A stretch of 64,000 nt of DNA, from the NCBI RefSeq assembly GCF_013408535.1, contig NZ_JACBZA010000001.1, forward strand, positions 2,006,850-2,070,849. Reading direction: 5' to 3'. This DNA is from Actinopolymorpha cephalotaxi. GTDB lineage: Bacteria; Actinomycetota; Actinomycetes; Propionibacteriales; Actinopolymorphaceae. The position numbers were made by a program, and so were the translations under genes. Positions 51,944 to 64,000 of this stretch are shown here, in pieces; positions within the stretch are counted from its first letter, which is position 1; each line of letters begins with the position of its first letter. The notes beneath the pieces were generated by a model. The model made no database searches and was not told the DNA's origin. It saw only the letters and a program-made list of their open reading frames with translations.

Positions 51944-54127
51944 ATGACCCAGGGGACACCGGGAACACAGGGGACACGGGGTTCGTTCCCGCTCGACGAC
52001 TACACGCCGTACGGCTATCTCGACGTGCCCGAGCACACCCGACGGCTGACCCCGAAGGGTGTGCTGCGGTCACGCGACGTCGGCTTCGGGTGGCACTTCC
52101 CGGCGCTGGCGACGTCCTACGGCGGCCGGCGGGAGACCTACCGCACCAGCGTCCGCGTCGGGATGGACGGCGCGCTGGCCCTGGCCGACTTCGACGACGT
52201 GGCGTCGCCCTACCACTCCAAGGACCTGGTGCGGTTCGTGGCCGAGCGTGGGCCGGCCCACTTCGAGGCCGAGTTCGTGGTCGTGGGCTCGGACGTCGTG
52301 GCGGCGTTCGTCGACGTGACCTCGCGACGGCACACGACCGTCCGGGTGGACTACACCCGGCTCGTCGGCGCCGACCACGGCTGGGGCGAGTCCGGCCTGG
52401 TGGGCCGCCGGGACGGAGATCTCGTTGTCCTGCAGGGATTCGAGGATGGTGAGGCGTTCGCGCTGACGGTCGTGCCGGCGGACGGCGACGGCTTGGGGGC
52501 CGCGGCCGGCCTGCCCGAGCTCGTCGCCGGAGTCACCGCGGACAGCGCGGAGGCCGACCGGTGGACCGCCGACGGCACGCAAGGTGGGCTTGCGGAGCCG
52601 GTGACGGTGCTGGGCGAACCAGGGCAGGAGGTCACGCTGTCGGCGGTCGTCACTGTCCCGGCGGCAGGACGGCACGAGCTCCTCGTGCTGCTCTCCCGCG
52701 GCCGCACCGCGGACGAGGCCGCCGACCGGTTGGCCGACGCGCGGGACATCGCCGCCCGGGTGCGGGGCACCCGGGTCCGCTCCGACGGCGCGTTCTGGTC
52801 GCGGGCGCCGAGGCTGACCGGTGACTGGCCGGCGCATTGGCGACGGGGTCTGGTCTACGACCTGGAAACCCTGCGGATGATGGTGAAACCTCCGGTCGGG
52901 ATCTACCACCACGTGTGGGACGGCATGCAGATCCAGGCGCCGCGAGTGGTGCTGGGCGAGGCGGCGATCGACGCGCTGCTGTTGTCGTACGCCGATCCGA
53001 GGCTGGCCCAGGAGTTGCTGCTCGGCGTGTTCGCGGACGCACCGCTGGCCAACGTCCCGTGCTCGCGGGAGGACGGCACGTACAACATGGTGTCCGCGGA
53101 CGGGTCGGTGTGCGGCACCGGACCGCAGTGGGGTTACCCGTGGCCGGTCGTCCGCCACCTGTTCGCCGCCCACCCGGACGAGGCCTGGCTGGCCCGGATC
53201 TACCCGCCGATGGCGGCCTACCTGGACTGGTGGCTCGCCCACCGGCGAGACGCCGACGGCTGGCTGGTGCACGCGTGCAGCTGGGAGTCCGGCCAGGACC
53301 TCTCGCCGCGGTTCGGCGACCAGCCGCTCGGCGGCGGGCATCCCGCCTGGTCCGTCCGCCCGGTCGACCTGCAGGCGACGTTCGCCGACGCCGCCGCGAC
53401 GATGGCGGACCTGGCCGGCGTGCTCGGCCGGGACGAGGACGTGCACCGGTGGCAGGGTCTGGCCACCGAGTTCGCCGAACGCACCGACCGGCTGTGGACC
53501 GGTGAGCGGTACGCCGACGTGGACGCGCGCACCGGGCGGGCCACCGAGGTCGACGACGTGATGCTGTTGGCGCCGCTGGCCCTCGGCCAGGCCGGCGCCG
53601 ACCGGGCCGAGGCCCTGCGCGAGACGGTGCGCGCGGCCGACCCGGACACGACCGTGTGGCCGATGTTCGCCTGGACCGCGGTGGACGCGGCCGAGGCGGC
53701 GGGCGAGTACGACACCGCGGCCCGGGTGGCCGGGGGAGTGGTGGACCGGGCGTACGGCTTCTGGGACGCGCGCCGGCATGAGCCGGGCCGCACCCTGCCG
53801 GGTGTGGCGTGTGAGTACTGGCCGTTGTCGGGCCGCTGTGGCGGCGAGGGGTACGGCTGGGGCGCGTTCACCACGCATCTGTTGCTGGGCACGCTCGTGG
53901 GCCTGCGCCCGGAGGCCGCCGGCTTACGGATCCGTCCCAACCTCCCGGCCGACCTGCGCGTGCCGGGGCGGACGTACGGCGTCAGGCTGACCGTGCGGGA
54001 CACCCCCGTGCACGTTCGGCTGGAGCCCACGGCGGACGGCGTCGAGGTCAGTGTCAATGACCGGTTGACGAAGCTCACCTGGGGCGAGGAGGCTCGATGG
54101 GACTGGCACGAACTCACCAGCGGCTGA
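51944..54127 (+). CDS. MGH1-like (GH63/mannosylglycerate hydrolase-type) glycosidase
   Basis: 727 residues. A beta-sandwich N-terminal part (~15-265) precedes an (alpha/alpha)6 barrel with HHVWDGMQIQAPRVV, YNMVSADGSVCGTGPQWGYP, HACSWESGQDLSPRF (a family acidic segment) and CEYWPLSGRCGGEGYGWGAF, then a small beta C-terminus. There is no signal peptide. GH63-type barrels act on alpha-glucosides or alpha-mannosides. The ATG at 51944 is 7 bp after the permease remnant; the first residues are a Gly/Thr repeat (TQGTPGTQGT). It overlaps the following GH2 gene by 31 bp. Confidence 0.8.
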   Translation: MTQGTPGTQGTRGSFPLDDYTPYGYLDVPEHTRRLTPKGVLRSRDVGFGWHFPALATSYGGRRETYRTSVRVGMDGALALADFDDVASPYHSKDLVRFVAERGPAHFEAEFVVVGSDVVAAFVDVTSRRHTTVRVDYTRLVGADHGWGESGLVGRRDGDLVVLQGFEDGEAFALTVVPADGDGLGAAAGLPELVAGVTADSAEADRWTADGTQGGLAEPVTVLGEPGQEVTLSAVVTVPAAGRHELLVLLSRGRTADEAADRLADARDIAARVRGTRVRSDGAFWSRAPRLTGDWPAHWRRGLVYDLETLRMMVKPPVGIYHHVWDGMQIQAPRVVLGEAAIDALLLSYADPRLAQELLLGVFADAPLANVPCSREDGTYNMVSADGSVCGTGPQWGYPWPVVRHLFAAHPDEAWLARIYPPMAAYLDWWLAHRRDADGWLVHACSWESGQDLSPRFGDQPLGGGHPAWSVRPVDLQATFADAAATMADLAGVLGRDEDVHRWQGLATEFAERTDRLWTGERYADVDARTGRATEVDDVMLLAPLALGQAGADRAEALRETVRAADPDTTVWPMFAWTAVDAAEAAGEYDTAARVAGGVVDRAYGFWDARRHEPGRTLPGVACEYWPLSGRCGGEGYGWGAFTTHLLLGTLVGLRPEAAGLRIRPNLPADLRVPGRTYGVRLTVRDTPVHVRLEPTADGVEVSVNDRLTKLTWGEEARWDWHELTSG

Positions 54128-56883
54128 GCGACGGCTGGCAGGTACGCCGGGCCGGCATGGCCGACTGGCACCCGGTGCAGGTGCCGGGATGCTGGGAGGA
54201 CACCGGCATCGCCAAGGACGACCCCGGCCCGGTCGACTACCGCGTGAGCTTCGACGTCCCCGACCTCGGGCCGGGAGAGCGGCTCCGGCTGCGGTTCGGC
54301 GCGGTGAGCTACGCCTGCACGGTGTACGTCGACGAGCAGCCGGTGGGCGAGCACGTCGGCATGTGGGACGCGTTCGACGTGGAGGTCACCGCAGCGGTGC
54401 AACCTGGCGCGCGGAGCACGCTGCGGGTCCGGGCCGAGAAGCCCGCCAGCCTCACCGGCGGGCCGGACGCGCCACCGGTGCCCGGCAGCTATCCCACCCG
54501 GGAGACGCTGGTGGGTTTCCTGCCGTACGTCTGGGGTCATGTCCACGGCGGCATCTGGCAGGACGCGTCCCTCGTGGTGACCGGACCGGTGGTGTTCGGC
54601 GACGTGCACGCGACGGGAACGCCCGACGGTGCGCTGTCTGTGGAGACCTCGCTGTCCGGTGAGTGGCCCGGAAGCAAGGTCGCCTTGACGGTGACCGACC
54701 CGGACGGTGCCGTGGTGGCCGAGGACGTCCGCGAGGCTGGTAGTCCAGGCGACGGGGAGGGCAACCCCGCCGCGCGGTTCGACCTGCGGCTGCCGAGCCC
54801 CCGGCCGTGGTCGCCGGAGCAACCCGACCTTTACACCGTGCGCGTCCGGCTCCTCACCAACGCAAGGGCCGACGCCGGGGCCGACGGCTCGGACATCGAC
54901 GTCGCGCCGTCGGACGAACGGACCGTCCGGATCGGGCTGCGGACGGTCGCCGCCGACGGTGCCCGCCTGCTGCTCAACGACGCGCCGGTGTACCCGCGGA
55001 TGATCCTGTCCTGGGGCTGGAATCCCGACGTCCTGTACGCCAACCCCGGACCCGACCGCGTGCGCGCGGACCTGCTGGAGCTGCGCCGGCTGGGCTTCAA
55101 CGGCGTCAAGCTCTGCCTGTGGTTCCCGCCCGACTACTACTTCGACCTCGCCGACGAGCTCGGCATGCTGATCTGGGTCGAGCTGCCGATGTGGCTGCCG
55201 CATCCCACCGAGCACTTCCGCGGCCAGCTCGACACCGAGGCCGAACGCCTCGTCCGGGCGGCGCGTACGCACCCGTCCGTCGTGCTCTACACCCTGGGCT
55301 GTGAGCTGAGCGCGGTGGTCGGCGACGACGTGCTCGGGCCGCTCTACGCGAAGGTGAAGGGCCTGGTCGGCGACGCGCTCGTCCGGGACAACAGCGGATC
55401 CGGTGAGGCGTACGGCGGACTGCTCACCGAGTACGCCGACTTCTACGACCACCATCTGTACTGCGAGCTGCAGCACTTCCGGGAGACGCTGGAACACTTC
55501 GCGCCCGGGTTCCGGGAGCCGAAGCCCTGGCTGTTCGGGGAGTTCTGCGACCTGGACACCTTCCGCGACCTGCGCCGGCTGGACGCGGCCGGCCCGCGGC
55601 CGTGGTGGCTCAGCGACGACCCGGAGGTCAACCCCCAGGGCGCTCGCTGGCAGTACGACTCCCACCTGCACGAGCCCAGACTGCGCGCGAACGGCTTCTG
55701 GGACAGGGGAAACCAGCTCGAGGAGATCTCCCGCAAGCAGGCGTTGCTGCACCGCAAGGTGACCCTGGAGACGGTGCGGCTGCGCGCCGACACGTCGGGC
55801 TACGTCATCACCGGTGAACGCGACACCCCGATCAGCACCGCCGGGCTGTGGGACGACCTCGGCGAGCTGAAGGTGGACGCGGAGGAGTTCCGCGGCTTCA
55901 ACGACAACCTCGTGGTCGGGCTCGGCTGGGACCGGCGGCGGACCTGGCTGGCCGGCGGCGACCGGCCGGCCTATGGCGACCCGTGGTGCCACCTCGAGGG
56001 CGCGCTGGTCCGGGCGCACCTCGTGCTCGCCCACCACGGCCGCGATCCCGGTGTGGTGACGGGGGAGTGGTCTGTCGGCTTCGAGGGCGAGGAGCCGTTC
56101 GCACATGGCACGTACGCACCGGCAGGCGTTCGCTCGCCCGGCACCGTGGGCGAGCTGGCCGTCGCGGAGTTCACCGCGCCGGCGGTGGACCGGCCGCGCC
56201 AGGCGGTCGTGCGCAACCGAACCCGGGTGGGTACGCCGGGTGTGACAGGCCCGAGAGGTACGACGGAGGAGACGGCCAACTCCTGGCCGATGTGGTTCTT
56301 CCCGGCGCGGCCGTTCGACGACGCCGGCGCACTCACGCTGGCCGACCCGGGCGGCCGGTTGGCCGACCTGGCGAAGCTCGCGCCGGAGGCGGGCACGGGG
56401 CTGTCTTCCACGGCGGTGGCGATCGCCACCCGGTGGAGCGGTGAACTCGACGACCACGTGCGCTCCGGCGGGCGGGCGGTACTGCTGGTCGACGCCGCGT
56501 CCGGCGGCCCGTTCGGCACGGTCGCCGTGCCGTTCTGGCGGGAGGGCGTGAAGGTGCCCGAGCCGCATCCGGCCTGGGGCGACTTCCCGCACGACGGCTC
56601 GGTGTCGCTGCAGTTCGCCGGGTGTGCCACCGACCTCGCCCTGGACTGGAATGTGGGATCGATCCCAGCCGGCGCCGAGGTGAGCCCGATCCTGCGCCGG
56701 GTGGACGCGCGTACGGCGCAGGTGCACGACTACGCCGCCGAGCTCCGCTGGGGGGCGGGCCGGCTGATCGTGTCGACCCTGCGGTTCGAGGGATCGGCCG
56801 GTGACCAGCCACGCGGCCTCGCCCGCAACACCGGCGCGGCCTACCTGCTCAGCCGCTGGGCGCGCTACCTGCGGGAGGTGTGA
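54097..56883 (+). CDS. glycoside hydrolase family 2 protein
   Basis: 928 residues. A sugar-binding jelly roll (~1-165, with VPGCWEDTGI and GGIWQDASLV), an immunoglobulin-like domain (~170-295), then a TIM barrel with ELRRLGFNGVKLCLWFPPDY, the acid/base segment LYTLGCELS (Glu as in NE motifs, but Cys for Asn) and a likely nucleophile in KPWLFGEFCD. The last ~280 residues are an extra beta domain. No secretion signal, so it acts on imported oligosaccharides. Substrate not evident. It overlaps the MGH1-like gene by 31 bp, so the two are cotranscribed. Confidence 0.85.
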   Translation: MGLARTHQRLSDGWQVRRAGMADWHPVQVPGCWEDTGIAKDDPGPVDYRVSFDVPDLGPGERLRLRFGAVSYACTVYVDEQPVGEHVGMWDAFDVEVTAAVQPGARSTLRVRAEKPASLTGGPDAPPVPGSYPTRETLVGFLPYVWGHVHGGIWQDASLVVTGPVVFGDVHATGTPDGALSVETSLSGEWPGSKVALTVTDPDGAVVAEDVREAGSPGDGEGNPAARFDLRLPSPRPWSPEQPDLYTVRVRLLTNARADAGADGSDIDVAPSDERTVRIGLRTVAADGARLLLNDAPVYPRMILSWGWNPDVLYANPGPDRVRADLLELRRLGFNGVKLCLWFPPDYYFDLADELGMLIWVELPMWLPHPTEHFRGQLDTEAERLVRAARTHPSVVLYTLGCELSAVVGDDVLGPLYAKVKGLVGDALVRDNSGSGEAYGGLLTEYADFYDHHLYCELQHFRETLEHFAPGFREPKPWLFGEFCDLDTFRDLRRLDAAGPRPWWLSDDPEVNPQGARWQYDSHLHEPRLRANGFWDRGNQLEEISRKQALLHRKVTLETVRLRADTSGYVITGERDTPISTAGLWDDLGELKVDAEEFRGFNDNLVVGLGWDRRRTWLAGGDRPAYGDPWCHLEGALVRAHLVLAHHGRDPGVVTGEWSVGFEGEEPFAHGTYAPAGVRSPGTVGELAVAEFTAPAVDRPRQAVVRNRTRVGTPGVTGPRGTTEETANSWPMWFFPARPFDDAGALTLADPGGRLADLAKLAPEAGTGLSSTAVAIATRWSGELDDHVRSGGRAVLLVDAASGGPFGTVAVPFWREGVKVPEPHPAWGDFPHDGSVSLQFAGCATDLALDWNVGSIPAGAEVSPILRRVDARTAQVHDYAAELRWGAGRLIVSTLRFEGSAGDQPRGLARNTGAAYLLSRWARYLREV

Positions 56884-56969
56884 TCCGGCTCCTGCCTTGC
56901 GCCCGCGGACGTACCTGCGGGATGGTCGGACCTCTTCGAAGCACTCGGGAAACACCTCGGGGAGGTCCG

Positions 56970-57377
56970 ATGGGCAGGCCGGCGCGTATGCAGCTGGGTG
57001 CGCTCACGATCGCCGCGGCCAGGCCGCGAATCCTGGCCCGGTTCTACTCCGCGCTGCTCGGGTGGCCCTACGTCCGGGAGGAGCCGCCGAAGCCGGGAGA
57101 TCCGCCGGACGGCGGGTACGCACTGGTGTGCTCACCTGAGGGAGTGAACGAACCGGCGCTGAACTTCGAGTACGACCCGCACTATCGTCGGCCGGCCTGG
57201 CCGAGCGTCGAGGATGGACAGGTCGCCTCCCAGCATCTGGACGTGGGAGTGGACGACCTGGACAGCGCGGTCGCGTGGGCGGTCGAGTGCGGTGCGACGC
57301 TCGCCGACTTCCAGCCGTCGCAGACGCACCGCGTGCTGCTGGACCCGGACGGCCACCCGTTCTGTCTCTGCCTGTAG
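56970..57377 (+). CDS. VOC family (glyoxalase/bleomycin-resistance fold) protein
   Basis: 135 residues. Paired beta-alpha-beta-beta-beta units: QLGALTIAAARPRILARFYS with ALLGWPYV, and QHLDVGVDDLDSAVAWAVEC with LLDPDGHPFCLCL. Metal-site positions are partly kept (H at QHLDV, none at the usual Glu end), so it may be a binding protein and not an enzyme. GGGGAGG precedes the ATG. It is convergent with the DinB gene. Confidence 0.85.
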   Translation: MGRPARMQLGALTIAAARPRILARFYSALLGWPYVREEPPKPGDPPDGGYALVCSPEGVNEPALNFEYDPHYRRPAWPSVEDGQVASQHLDVGVDDLDSAVAWAVECGATLADFQPSQTHRVLLDPDGHPFCLCL

Positions 57378-57408
57378 CGACTGCGCCTCCAGATCCGACC
57401 GCGAAGGG

Positions 57409-57933
57409 TCAGTAGTAGCCCTTCTCGCCGTCCAGCAGTTCGCGGATGGTGTCCAGGTGACCGGCGTGGCGGGCGGTCTCCTCGAGCATGTGGAGCACAA
57501 CCCACCGCAAGGTGGCCCGGGCGGCGTCGAAGTCGGGGTGGCTGCCCACGTCGTCGAGGGCGTGCGCGGCGATGATCTCGTTCGACGCCGCGCACTGCCG
57601 GTCGTACTCCGCCAGCAGCTGGTCCAGCGGCACGGCCCGGTCGACGATCATCGCCTCCTCGGGGTCGTCGACGAACTGCGGCGCGCCGGGGTCGGCCGGT
57701 CCACCGGCGAAGACCACCTCGAACCACCGCCGCTCGGCCCAGCGCAGGTGGGAGAGGATGCCCGCCACCGTCATCAGGGGCGAGTCCGGCAGTACCGACC
57801 GGTGCAGGTCGTCGTGCCCCAGGCCCTCGCACTTGTAGTGGACGATCGCCCGCTGGAGGTCGTACCAGCCCATCAGCTGGGTGCGCTCGTCGGCGACGTG
57901 TGGGGGCCTGGCCCGGGGAGGGGAGGAGGTCAT
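57409..57933 (-). CDS. DinB family (DUF664-type) metal-binding protein
   Basis: 174 residues, four-helix bundle. The three metal-ligand histidines are likely those in LSHLRWAERRWFE and LHMLEETARHAGHLD. Members include mycothiol- and bacillithiol-dependent transferases and stress-induced proteins; this one's activity is unknown. GGAGGAGGT directly precedes the ATG at 57933. Divergent from hrpA. Confidence 0.86.
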   Translation of the reverse strand: MTSSPPRARPPHVADERTQLMGWYDLQRAIVHYKCEGLGHDDLHRSVLPDSPLMTVAGILSHLRWAERRWFEVVFAGGPADPGAPQFVDDPEEAMIVDRAVPLDQLLAEYDRQCAASNEIIAAHALDDVGSHPDFDAARATLRWVVLHMLEETARHAGHLDTIRELLDGEKGYY

Positions 57934-58066
57934 GGCGGCCGAGCGTACTGATGATCTCGCCGGGGCGCCGAGCGAGCCCCGTCCGGGGCCCGCGCGGGCT
58001 CGGCTGGGGGACCGGGGGGATAACGAGGTGTCGTAGTTGGCGGCGTTGCCTATCCTTGACCTCCGT

Positions 58067-62173
<4,107 letters not shown>

Positions 62174-62176
62174 GGT

Positions 62177-62959
62177 TCAGCTGCCGGGGTCGGCCGCGGC
62201 GTCGGCGAAGGCGCCGTCGGCCAGCACCGGAACGCTCGTACTCGCGTCGATCTCGGCGGCGACGGCCACATCCTTGGCGAACCCCCCGGCACGTAGCTCC
62301 CGCCCGGAGGAGCAGTCCAGAAGCGCGGCGACTGGATCCATGGCCCGGTAACCCGCCCTTGCGGCGTTCGCCTCTGGTGACAGCGGACCGGCGCCGAGGT
62401 CGGCCAGGGCCGCGGCGACCGCGCCGGCTCCGAGCAGGTCCTCCAGGGCGGGACGCAGGCTCGTGTCCGGCCAGCGTTCACCGGCCGGCACCAACAGCAC
62501 CGGCTGGTCCGGGGTGCCCGCACCCTGGCCGGCCAGCCACCGCGCGACGGCACCCGCGTTGCGCAGGCAGGCCGCGACCACGCGCGTACCGCGGCCGGTC
62601 GCGGCGGCGGCGATGGTGGAGCCGTTGGGGGAGGGGAGCACGAGCCGGGGTACGAGCGGCGCGTCCCGCAGCGCCGCGGGCGACAGCGACCACGGCGTGG
62701 AGGCGGTGACCTCCCGGCGCCCGACCGCCAGTGCGGCCCGGTGCCGGGCGGCGAACGCGACGGCCGTCTCGTCGCGCCACGGGTACGGCAGCACCCGCGT
62801 TCCGCGTTCGGTGGCGACGTCCACCGCCGTGGTGAAGGACAGCACGTCGACCACCACCAGCCAGCCGGGACGCCCGTCCGCCAGGCGTTCCGCCCCGGTC
62901 GGTCCCCACTCCAGGCGTACTCCGGACGACTCCTGCGCCCACCAGCGTTCACCGTGCAT
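62177..62959 (-). CDS. 2-phosphosulfolactate phosphatase-like protein (ComB family)
   Basis: 260 residues. ComB landmarks: WLVVVDVLSFTTAVDVATER, LPSPNGSTIAAAA, LLVPAGERWPDTSLRPALED and LLDCSSGRELRAGGFAKDVA. In archaea ComB removes phosphate in coenzyme M synthesis; actinobacteria lack that pathway, so the true substrate is likely another phosphorylated acid. It is convergent with hrpA with a 3-bp gap. Confidence 0.86.
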   Translation of the reverse strand: MHGERWWAQESSGVRLEWGPTGAERLADGRPGWLVVVDVLSFTTAVDVATERGTRVLPYPWRDETAVAFAARHRAALAVGRREVTASTPWSLSPAALRDAPLVPRLVLPSPNGSTIAAAATGRGTRVVAACLRNAGAVARWLAGQGAGTPDQPVLLVPAGERWPDTSLRPALEDLLGAGAVAAALADLGAGPLSPEANAARAGYRAMDPVAALLDCSSGRELRAGGFAKDVAVAAEIDASTSVPVLADGAFADAAADPGS

Positions 62960-63011
62960 TGTCGGCCTTTCGACGAGGTTTCGCGCACCGAGGCCGACCC
63001 CGGCCGCGGCG

Positions 63012-63041
63012 TTGACAGCTCGGATCGGGCACTCCTAGCCT
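63012..63041 (+). promoter_or_regulatory. strong sigma-70-type promoter before the sugar-binding protein gene
   Basis: TTGACA (63012-63017), an 18-bp spacer and TAGCCT (63036-63041). The -35 is a perfect consensus. The start of transcription should be near 63048, inside the operator that follows. Confidence 0.65.
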
Positions 63042-63042
63042 C

Positions 63043-63062
63043 CCGAGAAATCGATTACTCGG
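63043..63062. promoter_or_regulatory. LacI-type operator over the transcription start
   Basis: CCGAGAAATCGATTACTCGG is a dyad with 18 of 20 positions symmetric around ATCGAT. Its position at the predicted start point means bound repressor would block initiation. The sequence differs from the site at 51661, so a different LacI-family regulator, perhaps beyond the window, may use it. Confidence 0.65.
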
Positions 63063-63078
63063 TACGAGGAGACTCGTC

Positions 63079-64000
63079 ATGGATCGACGTCCCGCCCCTC
63101 CCGGCCGACCAAGCTCTTCCCGGCGCAGTTTTCCTCGGCCGTGTCGGTGGCGCGGCTCTGGTCCCGGTGTTCGGCTCGGTCCTGGCCGGCTGCGGTGGGG
63201 AGGAGGACGCCTCGCCGGGTGGCGCCACCTCCGGCACGGTCACCTTCGTCTACTACGGCGACGCGAACGCGCAGAAGGCGTACGACAAACTCTTCACCAC
63301 GTTTCGCAAGAAGTATCCGAACATCACCCTGAAGGCCCAGGGCATCGCCGCCGACTCGTGGGCGGGCTTCGCGAACACCGTAGCCACCCGGCTGGCCGGC
63401 GGCCAGTCGCTGGACGTGGTGCAGATCGCGACCGAGGGGCAGCGGATCTTCGCCTCGAAGCGGCTGCTCGAACCGCTGGATCCCTATATCCAGAAGGACA
63501 GGGCGGCGGTGGACGCCTACTACGCCGACACGCCACCCAACCTGCGGAAGTGGCTGAAGGAGTACGCCTCGCCCGACGGTAAGACCTACTTCATGCCGGG
63601 CGGCTACAACACGATGGCGATGTACCTGAACACCGACCTGTTCGCCAGGGCCGGGCTGGAGGTCCCGCAGGCCTGGACCTGGGAGGAGTTCCGGACCGCG
63701 GGCAAGGCGATCAAGGCGAAGACCGGTGCCTTCCTCGGCGTGGCCGCCTCGGGCTACTTCACCGACGTGATGCCCTGGCTGACCAACAACGACACCTCGG
63801 CGCTCAGTGCGGACTGGAAGACCGCGCAGTACGACTCACCCGCCGCGGTCGAGGCGCTGACGTTCGCCCGGTCGCTGGTGGTCGACGGTCTGGCGCCCAA
63901 GCCCGGTGGCAACCTCGAGGCGGCGACCCTGATGGCCAAGGGCAAGCTGGCCACGTTCGGCGGCGGAAGATGGCCGACCAACGACCTGCGCCGGGTCAGG
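63079..64000 (+). CDS. sugar ABC transporter substrate-binding lipoprotein (frameshift in signal; 3' end outside window)
   Basis: From the ATG at 63079 the frame reads MDRRPAPPGRPSSSRRSF and then turns to nonsense. One base on, the other frame gives LGRVGGAALVPVFGSVLAGC and a fine CUT1 binding protein (SGTVTFVYYGDANAQKAYDK, GQSLDVVQIATEGQRIFASK, GGYNTMAMYLNTDLFARAGL, QAWTWEEFRTAGKAIKAKTG). Removing one T from the TTTT run at 63129-63132 joins them into SRRSFLGRVGG, a twin-arginine lipoprotein signal. No alternative start lies in the downstream frame before the lipobox. So either the gene is broken, the number of T varies, or the sequence has an error. The coding part after the shift is intact to the window end. 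Confidence 0.75.

Noticed and set aside
53218-56955. Minus-strand open frame of 1245 codons opposite the two glycosidases
   Set aside because: Arg/Gly/Val/Pro/His-rich translation with no family motifs; an antisense frame open because of high GC.

Overview
The window is high-GC DNA (roughly 70%, with GC-rich third codon positions) from an actinobacterium. A DUF222/13E12-type HNH protein, many sugar-utilisation genes, a GAP-family protein, a DUF2267 protein and HrpA point to Propionibacteriales (Kribbella or Actinopolymorpha-like). That placement is inference; no rRNA or marker gene is present. I saw no tRNA, rRNA, CRISPR array or intact insertion sequence.

Layout. 1-2983: the start of an MFS exporter gene and an HNH protein. 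3135-6775: a tightly coupled five-gene redox operon (small membrane-anchored Ser/Thr/Gly protein, ApbE flavin transferase, ferric-reductase-like haem membrane protein, NuoF-like flavo/Fe-S protein, unusual ferredoxin). 6911-10740: a small hypothetical protein, a FUSC transporter, an NTF2-like protein and a GH15 glycosidase. 10734-12767: a MarR regulator and a short-chain dehydrogenase whose promoters carry nearly identical dyads. 12821-13645: a phosphotransferase.

13666-38746 is a large exopolysaccharide locus: two tyrosine autokinases of the Wzc/CapAB type, an initiating sugar-phosphate transferase, five glycosyltransferases, a Wzy-like polymerase, a Wzx-like flippase, a methyltransferase, and nucleotide-sugar genes. 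CapE/CapF/CapG homologues suggest UDP-N-acetyl-L-fucosamine. A WbpM/PglF-like dehydratase with an aminotransferase and a GNAT suggests a di-N-acetylated trideoxy sugar. A second aminotransferase/GNAT/epimerase set suggests another acylated amino sugar. Gene remnants at 36.8 kb and 38.8 kb flank the flippase gene.

39330-46926 encodes three secreted proteins built from shared modules: two DUF3494 (ice-binding-like) proteins flank a 1340-residue protein with four DUF4082 repeats and an N,N-dimethylformamidase-beta-like domain. They probably act at the cell surface next to the polysaccharide, but their function is unknown.

46946-64000 holds a GAP-family membrane protein, a DUF2267 protein, and a carbohydrate-utilisation region under LacI-type control. 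That region shows clear decay: a GH127 gene split by one in-frame TAG, the last ~74 codons of an ABC permease, a duplicated lacI 3' end, and a sugar-binding protein gene with a one-base frameshift in its twin-arginine signal. Intact genes there encode an MGH1-like glycosidase, a GH2 glycosidase, a VOC protein, a DinB protein, the RNA helicase HrpA and a ComB-like phosphatase.
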